From: Candidatus Pelagisphaera phototrophica
Lineage (GTDB): Bacteria > Verrucomicrobiota > Verrucomicrobiia > Opitutales > Opitutaceae
Reading direction: 5' to 3'
NCBI RefSeq assembly: GCF_014529625.1
Contig: NZ_CP076039.1
Location: 248,001-312,000 of the forward strand
Length of the DNA stretch: 64,000 bases
In this document: piece after piece, positions 34,756 through 43,323 of the stretch
Numbering within the stretch: the first letter of the stretch is position 1
How the letters are laid out: each line of letters opens with the position of its first letter
The notes under the pieces: generated by a model
Told to the model about the DNA's origin: nothing
Seen by the model: the letters and a program-made list of their open reading frames with translations, nothing else
Databases searched by the model: none
Translations under genes and position numbers: made by a program

Positions 34756-35541
34756 CTACACCAGAGCCGGCACTTCTTTACCGAGAGGTACGCTTAGAAT
34801 TTCCGGGCCGTCTTTATTGATGATGACGGTGTGCTCAAAATGCGCGGACCGGCTGCCATCAGCGCTTAAGGCGGTCCACCCATCGGACGCCATTTTTACG
34901 GAGTACTTGCCCATGTTCACCATGGGTTCGATGCAAACGACACAGCCTTCGCGGAGCTTGGGTCCATTGCCCGGCTTTCCAAAATTGGGAATTTGCGGTT
35001 CCTCGTGAAGGTTTCGCCCTACACCGTGTCCCACGAAATCTCGGATCACCGAAAAACCGCCCTTCTCAACCACTCGTTGCACCGCATGGGAAATCTTGCC
35101 CACACGATTACCGAGACGAGCCGCTTTGATTCCTTCGTACATCGAAGCTTCGGTAACGTCGAGGAGTCGTTGCACATCGGGAGCGACGCGAGCTACCGGC
35201 ATCGTACGGCAATTGTCGCCGATGTATCCGTTGTACCGCGTGCAGACGTCGACGCTAATGATATCGCCTTCGCGCAATACGCGGTCGAGACTTCCGATGC
35301 CATGGACGACCTCGTCGTTTACTGACAGACAAGTGTAGGCGGGATAAATCCGCGAGCCGACTTGGTACTTGTAGCAAGCGCTCTCAGCTTCCAGTTCATC
35401 GATAAAGCGACGCCCCGCCTGATCTAGGTCATAGGTGTTCATACCCGGAGTTACAAGCGCACACATTTTGTCCAATACGGTTGCGGCGACCTGTGCCGCC
35501 TCGCGTATCGATTTCATCTGTTGCGCATTCCTGACAATCAT
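34756..35541 (-). CDS. map: Type I methionine aminopeptidase
   Basis: About 261 residues from ATG at 35541, selected because family members begin near IVRNAQQMKSIREA and an AGGGG sequence lies just upstream; a longer frame to 35586 is less likely. Metal ligands are visible: the Asp pair in SVDVCTRYNGYIGDNCRT, His in FVGHGVGRNLHEEPQ, Glu in CIEPMV and Glu in HFEHTVII. It removes the initiator Met from nascent proteins. No secY-type neighbour, so it is probably a second or stand-alone map copy. Confidence 0.93.
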   Translation of the reverse strand: MIVRNAQQMKSIREAAQVAATVLDKMCALVTPGMNTYDLDQAGRRFIDELEAESACYKYQVGSRIYPAYTCLSVNDEVVHGIGSLDRVLREGDIISVDVCTRYNGYIGDNCRTMPVARVAPDVQRLLDVTEASMYEGIKAARLGNRVGKISHAVQRVVEKGGFSVIRDFVGHGVGRNLHEEPQIPNFGKPGNGPKLREGCVVCIEPMVNMGKYSVKMASDGWTALSADGSRSAHFEHTVIINKDGPEILSVPLGKEVPALV

Positions 35542-35896
35542 ACTTCCCCTAGAACAATCGGTGATCTCCCTACCAACAATAGCCAACTTTTATTGATTAC
35601 AATAAAATCCTTCTAAACCACCCGATTTAGTAAGTGTGAAACAAAAGGGTAAGCTCTTAAAATGCGGTGTTCCATCCTTCGCGAACGCTGCGAAGGACTG
35701 AAAGAAAGCGGCTCTGACGGCTACAAATAGCCAATGACTGCTAGACGGCTCAGGGATCGTTCCGCTCGAGAGATTGCTTCTGAAAGACGCGTCACCTCAG
35801 GCCTGTGTCGGAGGAGCATCGCAGAGACGGTAGGTCATTGCTCTACCCTCTTGATACGTGCCATGGCGTAAGCGCCCGCCCTACGGGTTCGACACA
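35542..35896. other. Non-coding gap between map and rmuC with a short hairpin
   Basis: No gene seen. TCCTTCGC (35675-35682) and GCGAAGGA (35690-35697) form an 8-bp perfect stem with a 7-base loop, without a T-run. It could be a terminator-like structure for rmuC read from the minus strand or an unrelated repeat. Confidence 0.45.
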
Positions 35897-37276
35897 TTAA
35901 TTACTCTCGTCGGTGCGCTCTTCCAAGAGAGAGTCTTCGACAGCATCAGGAGGGAGCGCCTTCCTTGCTTTCGCCCCCAGCGTCTTGATATCTTCCACGC
36001 TTTTGACGAGGTTTCCTCTCCCTGTTTTGAGTTTGCTAAAGGCGGCATCGTAGGCCTCTTGGCTTTTGCCCAGGCGTTTCCCGATCTCCTCCATATCGGC
36101 GTAGAAGCCCACAAACTTGTCGTACAATGCCCCACTGCGGCGGGCGATCTCCAGCACGTTTCTGGTCTGCTTTTCCTGTCTCCAAATATTGGCAACGGTC
36201 CGCAGCGTAGCGAGTAGCGTGGATGGCGTCACAATGACTACACCTTGACCAAAGGCGAAGTCAAAAAGGGCGTCGTCGGCCTGCATGGCCATGGTAAAGG
36301 CCGGTTCGATCGGAACGAACATGAGAGCAAAATCGGGCGAGTTGATCCCGTACAACGATTCGTAGCTCTTCTTGCTTAGACCGGTGACATGAGTCCGGAT
36401 ACTAAGAACGTGCTCCTTAAGTCGCTGTTCCGATTTTTCCTTATCCTCCTCATTTGCGCAAGCCTCGTAAGCAACCAGGCTAACCTTTGAATCAACGATG
36501 AGATGACGCTCTTCCGGCAAGCGTACAAGCACATCAGGATGATATCGTCGCCCCTCTTCGTCGGTTAGATGAGCTTGCGTAATGTACTCCTGTCCCGCAA
36601 CCAGTCCTGACTTTTCCAATACGCGCTCAAGAATCATCTCACCCCAATTCCCTTGCGACTTAACCTGCCCTTTTAATGCCGTCGTGAGATTTTGGGCCTC
36701 TTCCGTCATTTTGCGGTTCAGCAGGTGCAAGTTCTTGAGCTGCTCATTCAGAGCGGCCCGGTCCTTGATCCCCTCTTCGTGAACTTTATCCACTCGTTCG
36801 CGAAATTCCTTTATCCGTTCACTGAATGGGTTGAGCAGCTTGTCTATGGTCTCTTTATTCTGAACGACAAATTTCTTGCTCTTCTCGTCCAGAATTCGGT
36901 TGGCCAGGTTTTCAAATTCAGTAGTGAGCTTCTTCTGAATCGCAGCGAGCTCCTCCTTTTGCTCAGCGAGTCGTTTCTCTTGCGATTCGGCCCGCTGTCC
37001 CGCGGCCGCCAGTTTTCCATGAAGGCCTGTATTCTCTTCCCGCAATACCTCCACTTCGCCTTGGGCTTTGGACAAGGACTGGTCTAGATTTTCCGCGCGC
37101 TCCTTTAGTCGGGCCACCGCTTCAGTTTCTGCCGTCCGCTCGCGCTCCGATTCTTCCAGTTCCTCAGGAGTCGGCATCTTTGCCATGCTCAAACGGTACT
37201 GCTGTGTTACCCAAGCCGCTACAAAACCAAGCAGTAGAGCGACCGCCCAGTCAAAATCTCCCAAGGACTCAATCAC
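35897..37276 (-). CDS. rmuC: RmuC family DNA recombination limiting protein
   Basis: A 459-residue protein with an N-terminal membrane helix (VALLLGFVAAWVTQQY), a long coiled coil (residues about 30-170) and the RmuC nuclease-like core (LKGQVKSQGNWGEMILERVL, HPDVLVRLPEERHLIVDSKV, PDFALMFVPIEPAF). RmuC is thought to restrain inverted-repeat-mediated rearrangements. The DtxR-family regulator gene overlaps its start by 8 bp, so they are co-transcribed. Confidence 0.93.
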   Translation of the reverse strand: MIESLGDFDWAVALLLGFVAAWVTQQYRLSMAKMPTPEELEESERERTAETEAVARLKERAENLDQSLSKAQGEVEVLREENTGLHGKLAAAGQRAESQEKRLAEQKEELAAIQKKLTTEFENLANRILDEKSKKFVVQNKETIDKLLNPFSERIKEFRERVDKVHEEGIKDRAALNEQLKNLHLLNRKMTEEAQNLTTALKGQVKSQGNWGEMILERVLEKSGLVAGQEYITQAHLTDEEGRRYHPDVLVRLPEERHLIVDSKVSLVAYEACANEEDKEKSEQRLKEHVLSIRTHVTGLSKKSYESLYGINSPDFALMFVPIEPAFTMAMQADDALFDFAFGQGVVIVTPSTLLATLRTVANIWRQEKQTRNVLEIARRSGALYDKFVGFYADMEEIGKRLGKSQEAYDAAFSKLKTGRGNLVKSVEDIKTLGAKARKALPPDAVEDSLLEERTDESN

Positions 37277-37937
37277 GGCGTTCTACCTGAATTTTTCGAG
37301 CAGCAGGAAACCCCATAGTGCATTGGCTACCGTCTGCGAATTGCACCGACAAGATCCCTGCATGTCCGGCCCGAGCCAACACCAAGACTCCGATGCCCGG
37401 AGTCAAGCCGTTCGATTCGAGGTACTGGAGAAAGCCCTCCCCTTGGTCCTCGATCCGGCTTATGATAACCACTTGACCCTGATCGCACTGATCCAAGGGA
37501 ATCAGGTCACGCTTGGCGATCTTGCCGCTTGCCGACGGGATCGAGTCCCCATGCGGGTCCACTTTAGGATTTCCGAGCAAGTTATCGATCCGCTCGAGAA
37601 GGCGGTCGGAAATCGCGTGCTCCAAGGTTTCCGCTTCCTCATGAATCTCGTGCCACTCCATCCCCAGGATTTCTACGAGAAACAGCTCGACCAATCGGTG
37701 TCTTCGCAAAACTAGAAGGGCCAGTTTCTCACCAGGCTCCAACAACTTGACACCTACGCGAGGGATGTACTCCACATGATTGGATTTCGCGAGAGACTTG
37801 ACCATTGAGGTCGCCGTACCCGGTGTTACTCCCAGCGAAGCTGCCAAATCACCCATGCCAACGATCCCCCCTTCGCCCTGTTCAAACTGAAGGGCATAAA
37901 CTTGTTTAATATAGTTCTCGACGGTACTGGATGCCAT
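37269..37937 (-). CDS. DtxR/MntR-family metal-dependent transcriptional regulator
   Basis: A 222-residue repressor. The winged helix is near residues 5-65 (MGDLAASLGVTPGTATSMVKSLAK). The dimerisation and metal domain has RRHRLVELFLVEILGMEWHE and EEAETLEHAISDRL. A C-terminal FeoA/SH3-like domain follows (about 140-220). Members sense Fe or Mn and repress uptake or export genes. Which metal cannot be fixed from the sequence. A short palindrome lies directly before its start and could be an autoregulatory site. Confidence 0.92.
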   Translation of the reverse strand: MASSTVENYIKQVYALQFEQGEGGIVGMGDLAASLGVTPGTATSMVKSLAKSNHVEYIPRVGVKLLEPGEKLALLVLRRHRLVELFLVEILGMEWHEIHEEAETLEHAISDRLLERIDNLLGNPKVDPHGDSIPSASGKIAKRDLIPLDQCDQGQVVIISRIEDQGEGFLQYLESNGLTPGIGVLVLARAGHAGILSVQFADGSQCTMGFPAARKIQVERRD

Positions 37938-37944
37938 GGGAGCC

Positions 37945-37957
37945 TAGCGAATCGCTA
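37945..37957. promoter_or_regulatory. Palindrome at the DtxR-family gene start
   Basis: TAGCGA-A-TCGCTA is a perfect 6+1+6 palindrome 8 bp upstream of the start codon, overlapping where the ribosome-binding site would be. Its placement fits a repressor operator for autoregulation, but it does not match a DtxR or MntR consensus that I know. Confidence 0.35.
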
Positions 37958-38120
37958 TTGGTGGCGAATTAAGTTCCAGATTGAAAGCCTTTATGTAGAA
38001 AACCGTGATCAATCTGCACCGAAACGGAACAGGAGCCGGCTACGTTCAACGAGCGATCCAATTGGAAAAATGTTGTAAATAGGGGAAGCAGAAAAGCGGC
38101 CGATTCACAGAGGGTAAATC

Positions 38121-38756
38121 ATGCCGATGTACTCTTTTAGCACTATGAGCCAAAACTTGATAGTTCACATCGTAGAGGACGATCCCTCGACCCGTCGTCT
38201 CCTCGAAAATCTCACCAGCTTGCTCGGCTATGAAACTGCCGGATATGACAATGGTGACGAGGCTTGGGACGCCTTTGCCGTCGAGAGCCCTCAGATCGTA
38301 ATCAGCGACTGGAAAATGCCCGGAAAGGACGGGCTCGAGCTTTGCCGGCGTCTCCGTCAGATGCGTGCGGAAAACTATACCTACTTTATTCTCGTGACGG
38401 CTCAAAGAAGATCGCGGGCGAATCTTGAGCTAGCCCTAGATGCGGGGGTCGACGACTTTCTAAAAAAGCCGATTGGATCAGACGAAATCTGGAATCGCTT
38501 GCGAGTCGCCGAGCGCATACTTGGTTTTAACAGGCAGGTTAAGACCCTCGAAAGCTTAATACCCATTTGCTCCTACTGCAAAAAGGTCCGTAACGAGACC
38601 GACCTTTGGGAGCAAATCGAGCAGTATGTCAATCAGCGTACCGGAGCGGACTTCACGCATTCCATCTGCCCCCCTTGCATCGAAAAGCATGTTCGGCCCC
38701 AGATGGACGCCTACAAGAAGGAGCAAAAAGCGAAACGAGCCTTATCAGAGCCCTAG
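38121..38756 (+). CDS. Response regulator with C-terminal cysteine-rich signalling domain
   Basis: A 211-residue protein. The receiver domain (residues ~13-130) has acidic HIVEDDPSTR, the phospho-acceptor Asp in VISDWKMPGKDG, and the conserved KKP lysine. The C-terminus has LIPICSYCKKVRNETDLWEQ and SICPPCIEKH, a Cys pair module often fused to receiver or PAS domains. ATG at 38121 has an AGAGGG seven bases upstream; a second ATG at 38145 is possible. There is no DNA-binding domain, so it acts by protein contact. Confidence 0.92.
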   Translation: MPMYSFSTMSQNLIVHIVEDDPSTRRLLENLTSLLGYETAGYDNGDEAWDAFAVESPQIVISDWKMPGKDGLELCRRLRQMRAENYTYFILVTAQRRSRANLELALDAGVDDFLKKPIGSDEIWNRLRVAERILGFNRQVKTLESLIPICSYCKKVRNETDLWEQIEQYVNQRTGADFTHSICPPCIEKHVRPQMDAYKKEQKAKRALSEP

Positions 38757-38778
38757 CCTCCTATGCTCCCCAAGGAAT

Positions 38779-39051
38779 CTACTTGAGCCGGACCAAGGTC
38801 GCGCCCCAGCTACCCGAACCTTCGTCACCCAGCCTAAAGCCCTCCACGCGATCTGACTTTCGCAAAAGGGCATGCACGGTCTCCCGAAGCGTTCCCGTTC
38901 CCTTGCCATGAATCACCCTGACCTGACGGATGCCCTTCTTTTCACAGGCATCGAAATAGTCCTCTAGTAGATACTTCACATCAGAGGGCCGAAACGTATG
39001 CAAATCAAGTTCTCCGTTTATTGGTATTTCAATGGGGTCCGGCTCTTCCAC
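38779..39051 (-). CDS. Smr-domain protein (MutS2 C-terminal type)
   Basis: A 90-residue stand-alone Smr domain. LDLHTFRPSDVKYLLEDYF and RVIHGKGTGTLRETVHALL contain the LDLHG-like and HGKGTG motifs of the family, whose members nick DNA or cleave RNA. The second motif is intact; the first has T where G is usual. It converges with the response regulator gene. Confidence 0.9.
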   Translation of the reverse strand: MEEPDPIEIPINGELDLHTFRPSDVKYLLEDYFDACEKKGIRQVRVIHGKGTGTLRETVHALLRKSDRVEGFRLGDEGSGSWGATLVRLK

Positions 39052-39186
39052 TACTCTCTTCTCTCCCTTGATTCTATCATAGCTGAAACTTTCTTAAATA
39101 GCTCGTTAAACTGTCGAACTACACGCAAGCACCCGTGCATTTTAAATTGCTTGGCTGTAAATTGACGCCCTTCAATTCATCGACTC

Positions 39187-39888
39187 ATGAAATTCTGGAA
39201 AACATCGATCACTCTAGCGACTACGATTCTAGCCGCAACGATGGTTTTTTCCGATCAGGGGGAAAACCGCAACCTGCTTCCCCCGGTTCCGATTTACAAA
39301 GTGTCGCCCAAACACCCGGACGACCTCTACGCTAGAGCAATCGAGGGTAAAGCAGTAATCGCGGTTACCGTGGATATATTTGGCGGCGCGACAAAACCGA
39401 AAGTGGAAACCGCGACCCATCCGGATTTCGGGATCGCCGCATCTCAAGCCGCATCCGAATGGATCTTCGAGCCAGCGACAAAGGACGGCGTTCCGATCGA
39501 ATCACGCGTCAAGCTGCCTTTTGCGTTCGAAATCGCGTTCGAACACAAATTCAACGTTGAGATGGGTCGCGAGATATTCGTCAAACTAAACCATACCGTT
39601 GTGCCTTCGTCAGAGCTCGACAAGGATCCACTGCCTAACTACGTGCCTCCTTTCTCCAACTTTTATCCGGAAAATTTCCGGAATAGCGGGAAGTCCGCCG
39701 CCGTAAATCTCGAGTTCGTCATCGCGCCTAACGGTGAAGTTCTGAATCCCCGTATCCTCTCGATCACTACGTATGGGTTTGAAAAAGCGGCCCTCCAAGC
39801 AATTAGCAGCATGAAGTACCGCCCTGTAGTCGTGGATGGCAAACCAGCTTATGTATCCATGATTCGCCCAATCCAGCTTACGGAGTGA
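39187..39888 (+). CDS. Periplasmic TonB-C-like protein with two repeat domains
   Basis: A 233-residue protein with a signal peptide (residues 1-22). It has two TonB C-terminal-like domains: residues ~35-115 (YKVSPKHPDDLYARAIEGKA, AASQAASEWIFEPATKDG) and ~150-230 (AAVNLEFVIAPNGEVLNPRI, KAALQAISSMKYRPVVVDGK). Both carry the G-x-(A/V)-x-(V/L)-x-(V/F) pattern. It lacks an N-terminal membrane anchor and Pro-rich spacer, so it is not a classical TonB. It may be a soluble accessory to a Ton/Tol system. Confidence 0.82.
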   Translation: MKFWKTSITLATTILAATMVFSDQGENRNLLPPVPIYKVSPKHPDDLYARAIEGKAVIAVTVDIFGGATKPKVETATHPDFGIAASQAASEWIFEPATKDGVPIESRVKLPFAFEIAFEHKFNVEMGREIFVKLNHTVVPSSELDKDPLPNYVPPFSNFYPENFRNSGKSAAVNLEFVIAPNGEVLNPRILSITTYGFEKAALQAISSMKYRPVVVDGKPAYVSMIRPIQLTE

Positions 39889-40009
39889 GGCGGAAGGTGT
39901 AGCATCTAGTCGGTGATCTCCAAGTGATCATTGAGCGAATCATTTTGGGTGTTAGAAATGTATCTGCTAAGCCTAGCGAAGAAGTGAGATCGCCCGCTCC
40001 CTTTCCACG

Positions 40010-41209
40010 TTAGACATCAACGAATACGGCCACTGAAGACGTGTATCCATGAACAAAGTTCCGCCCACCCACCGGTCCGAATTCTCCGTTTCCGAAAAAC
40101 CCGACCTGAGCTTGTGGCGTTATGAGTGGGTAGATGCTCGCCGCATCGCGGTTTTCAACGCCAAACAATCCCATGCCGCGGCCTGAACAACTGCTCAAGC
40201 AGGCCCCATAGATCCGCTTCCCTTCCAGTTCCTGACGGAAGACTGCAATCAATTCCTCAAGCTCTTCGCTAGCGCCCTTTCCATCGCGGATTTGAAACTG
40301 CACGGATTGCCCAACACGAGGGAACGCCCCGACCGCTAGCGAGCCCTTTGACGGATCGGCAGCCAATAGATTGCGTGCCAAAAAATCGCCCCGTTTGAAT
40401 TCCTCCAAATACTCGTCGACCGCAAGCCCCACAAAAACGTGCCCTCGACTCCTCCGGTGCATCTCTTCGCCAATGCCCTGGAAAGTCTCTTCGAGAATGG
40501 TCGCGGCAGGTCGGTTGCCGATCCTCTCAAGAACGTTGCCATTGGCTTTGGTCACCGTCCAGGCATCACCGATCGGTGTGCAACCCTGCGCCGTGACGCC
40601 TAACAGCTTAACACCACCGCCAAAACCCACCGCAACGCCGCCATCAGCGATAACTGAGTCGTTCCAAATCACGGCACTTGTTCTCGCTTCGCTATCGAAA
40701 TGGGCCAATCCACCGTAGATCGGGGCATTGGGGAAATCTCGCTCCCAGGACTTGATCAAGTCCTCAACACTTAAGTGTAACGGCTCAGCAAATACAATCC
40801 AACCATTTATTCCTTCGCTCCCAGGATCAAATTGCCTTCGCCAGAATCCGGGCTCATCGCATGTGATTCCCTTTTGCGACTCTTTCGCTGAAAATCCTAA
40901 ATCTACGATACGCCCACCTGGGAGGCAGAAAAGCCCAAGGGCAATGCCGCCTGTCCTCTCGAACTCAAACTGATTGGAAATCACCCCATTGGAAACGCAT
41001 CCCGCCAAGGTGGGTATACCCAAGGACGACCGAAGTACATCCACAATATCTTCCGCAAAATCGATCCAGTCAGAAGAAATGAATACAAGCCCCAAGTTTA
41101 CCTCTCTTGGCAAAAGAGCGCGACGCAGCCTCAAGGCCCAACGCTTGAATTCCAATTTGTCCCACGGCTCGTTCCATCGATCCGCGATGCTGTAAAACGG
41201 TTCATCCAC
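40010..41209 (-). CDS. FIST domain sensory protein
   Basis: About 399 residues. The start is set at GTG 41209, one base after the oleC stop (GATTGAGGTG), with AGGA five bases upstream. The ATG-led frame reaching 41278 would overlap oleC by 68 bp. FIST-N is visible at LGIPTLAGCVSNGVISNQFE and GIALGLFCLPGG. FIST-C is visible at SLAVGAFPRVGQSVQFQIRD and CSGRGMGLFG. FIST proteins bind small ligands such as amino acids in signalling. Here it is tightly coupled to oleC, an unusual pairing that may reflect lipid-linked sensing. Confidence 0.87.
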   Translation of the reverse strand: MDEPFYSIADRWNEPWDKLEFKRWALRLRRALLPREVNLGLVFISSDWIDFAEDIVDVLRSSLGIPTLAGCVSNGVISNQFEFERTGGIALGLFCLPGGRIVDLGFSAKESQKGITCDEPGFWRRQFDPGSEGINGWIVFAEPLHLSVEDLIKSWERDFPNAPIYGGLAHFDSEARTSAVIWNDSVIADGGVAVGFGGGVKLLGVTAQGCTPIGDAWTVTKANGNVLERIGNRPAATILEETFQGIGEEMHRRSRGHVFVGLAVDEYLEEFKRGDFLARNLLAADPSKGSLAVGAFPRVGQSVQFQIRDGKGASEELEELIAVFRQELEGKRIYGACLSSCSGRGMGLFGVENRDAASIYPLITPQAQVGFFGNGEFGPVGGRNFVHGYTSSVAVFVDV

Positions 41210-41210
41210 C

Positions 41211-42866
41211 TCAATCCTGTTGCTCGTTGATTCTCTTCGCCAAAACCAGTCGGTTGATTTTGGCATTGTGTCGCACATCCACCGGAAACGCTCGATCGAA
41301 CAGGAAAGTTTTTATGTCGCTCGTAACCGATGTCTTCGCCGCTGCCTCTTGCAGATCCTCGATAAACTGGGAACGTTCCTTTTCGGTTTGAGGAAACGCG
41401 CTTTTAAGTGGCTCCACCACCATCGCCGGAATCGTGCGGCTGTTTTGCCGCAAACCAATCAGAGCCGACCGAAATACCTGAGGCACCGCATTGAAAACAC
41501 CTTCACAGCAATCCGTATGGTACGTCTTGCCTCCAGATTCAACTCGCTCCGCTTTTCTGCCACAGAACCAGATTCTTCCCTGATCATCGAAATATCCCAA
41601 GTCCCCCATTCGATGCCAAATTTGTCCCCCAGAGTCGATCTTCGTCTCACGGGTTGCTTTCGACAATCCATCGTATTCCCGCGTCACGCTCGGTCCTGTG
41701 GCGACAATTTCGCCGATTTCTTCGCAGGCTGCGGGCTTCTCGAGAGCCGATGCATCCAAGGGTTCGTCACTGACCGGGATAATCTTAACTTCCACCCCCG
41801 GCAGCGGACGCCCCACACAGGTCCCTTTACCCTGGGTCGTTAAATGGGCGGATTCACCCAAGACTTCGCCATCAGAGATTGAGGAAACGGGCAGAACCTC
41901 GGTCGCTCCGTAGGGCGAATGCACCTGCCCTTGATCCAGGATTTTTCGAAACTGCCCCATGAGCGGCGGGGGAACGGACGCTCCGGCCATGAGAATTCGC
42001 TTCAAGCTAGGCAAGGTTTCCCCTCTCTCGACGCAGTAGGCCCCAATCTTCTTCCATAAAACGGGTGAGCCAAAGGAATTGGTTACTCCGCACTGCTGGA
42101 TAGCTTGAACGATCTTTGCCGGGTCGACCGTCGCCGGTTTACTCGGGTTGATCTCTGGCACGACCGTCGTCATGCCCAAGGCGGGATTGAAAAGCGCAAA
42201 TATAGGCAGCATAGGAAGATCCACTTCCCCTTCAGAGATTCCGTACTGCTCCCGAATCGCGGAGACCTGGGCTTCGAACATTCCGTGCTCGTAGCACACC
42301 CCCTTTGGAGGACCGGTCGAGCCGGAAGTGAACAGGATCGCGGCCAGATCGCGGGCCGTGGTTTCGGCTGCTGCAATCTCTCCCGAGCCCTTTGATAAAG
42401 GGGCTCTCGAAAGCGCTCCCCCCGCCTTGACTCGCGTGCGGAGTGACTTGAAGGAACCCCGGAAAATCCGGGAAACCCAAATCGCCAAGGATATACCAAC
42501 CAAAGCATCAGGCCTGGATCGTCGGACACAGGAAAGAAACGAACGAAGCCCCATACCCGGATCGATCACGATCGGGACCGCACCGATTTTAAAAAGGGCG
42601 AAGCAGAGAGAGATCAAGGGCAGTCCAGGTCGAGCCATAAGAAGTACACGAGATCCTCGACCGATTCCCCGCCTAATGAGGTGGCGGCCCCAGTTGTCCT
42701 GCTCTTGGGTGAGTTCACGGAAGGAGAGAACCAAATAGTCGATTCGCCCGCTCGCGTCCCGCCCTCGAGGGATTTTCAGGGCTTCTCTTTCGCCCATTTT
42801 CTCCGCCGTCTCATCGAGATAACGTGAAACGTTGGAAACCAATGATTTCGAAACGCTGTTTCCCAC
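41211..42866 (-). CDS. oleC: OleC-type beta-lactone synthetase (AMP-dependent acyl ligase superfamily)
   Basis: A 551-residue ANL-superfamily enzyme with the OleC pattern: LIRRGIGRGSRVLLMARPGL, FKIGAVPIVIDPGMG, the ATP loop LFTSGSTGPPKGVCYEH, and DLPMLPIFALFNPALGMTTV. OleC converts beta-hydroxy acids made by OleA and OleD into beta-lactones, which OleB decarboxylates to long-chain olefins. It is the first gene of the pair with the FIST protein. oleD lies about 8 kb away; no OleA- or OleB-like gene is in the window. An acyl-CoA ligase with another role is the alternative. Confidence 0.85.
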   Translation of the reverse strand: MGNSVSKSLVSNVSRYLDETAEKMGEREALKIPRGRDASGRIDYLVLSFRELTQEQDNWGRHLIRRGIGRGSRVLLMARPGLPLISLCFALFKIGAVPIVIDPGMGLRSFLSCVRRSRPDALVGISLAIWVSRIFRGSFKSLRTRVKAGGALSRAPLSKGSGEIAAAETTARDLAAILFTSGSTGPPKGVCYEHGMFEAQVSAIREQYGISEGEVDLPMLPIFALFNPALGMTTVVPEINPSKPATVDPAKIVQAIQQCGVTNSFGSPVLWKKIGAYCVERGETLPSLKRILMAGASVPPPLMGQFRKILDQGQVHSPYGATEVLPVSSISDGEVLGESAHLTTQGKGTCVGRPLPGVEVKIIPVSDEPLDASALEKPAACEEIGEIVATGPSVTREYDGLSKATRETKIDSGGQIWHRMGDLGYFDDQGRIWFCGRKAERVESGGKTYHTDCCEGVFNAVPQVFRSALIGLRQNSRTIPAMVVEPLKSAFPQTEKERSQFIEDLQEAAAKTSVTSDIKTFLFDRAFPVDVRHNAKINRLVLAKRINEQQD

Positions 42867-42966
42867 CCCCTATAAACAATCCAAAGTAATCTTGCCTTGG
42901 GGCACTGGTTGCAAAACTAACGGGCCCCTGGCTGGAAACTCGGTTCGGAAAACGGGGTTGAGAGGC

Positions 42967-43215
42967 TCAATCGTCCGCAATTGTGAAAAGCCCCCAAAGA
43001 AAACGCACCCGTCCGCCACTGGTATTCTTTCGCGGCACCAACTCAGAAGTTTTCACTCCGATGGTCATCGGACCCGTTTTGCTGTAGGTTTTATTTTCCA
43101 CCGTAACCCACCCAGCAACGGTCGCTTCAGAGGAACCGTACTTCGTGGTCGCGCAGCCTGAGAACAAAGCGGCAAACAGAAAAATGACTAGAATCGATGC
43201 GAGTTTCGTTTTCAT
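42967..43215 (-). CDS. Small lipoprotein of unknown function
   Basis: 82 residues. The signal peptide ends in a lipobox (FSGCATTKYG), so the mature ~62 residues are lipid-anchored. The C-terminus GGRVRFLWGLFTIADD recalls TRL-like lipoproteins, but the match is short. It is isolated between oleC and rnd. Confidence 0.78.
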   Translation of the reverse strand: MKTKLASILVIFLFAALFSGCATTKYGSSEATVAGWVTVENKTYSKTGPMTIGVKTSELVPRKNTSGGRVRFLWGLFTIADD

Positions 43216-43323
43216 AGCGACAGCAGGGGTTAGTAAATTTTTAACAATCCATTAAGACTATCAACGAGACCCCTGAATGCATCAAGGCAATAATCCAAGC
43301 CGAAATGGGCTTTTTAGCCCCCA

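Noticed and set aside
38046-38405. Minus-strand 119-residue frame over the response regulator
   Set aside because: Overlaps a gene with a complete receiver domain and a good Shine-Dalgarno on the plus strand; no motif in the antisense frame.
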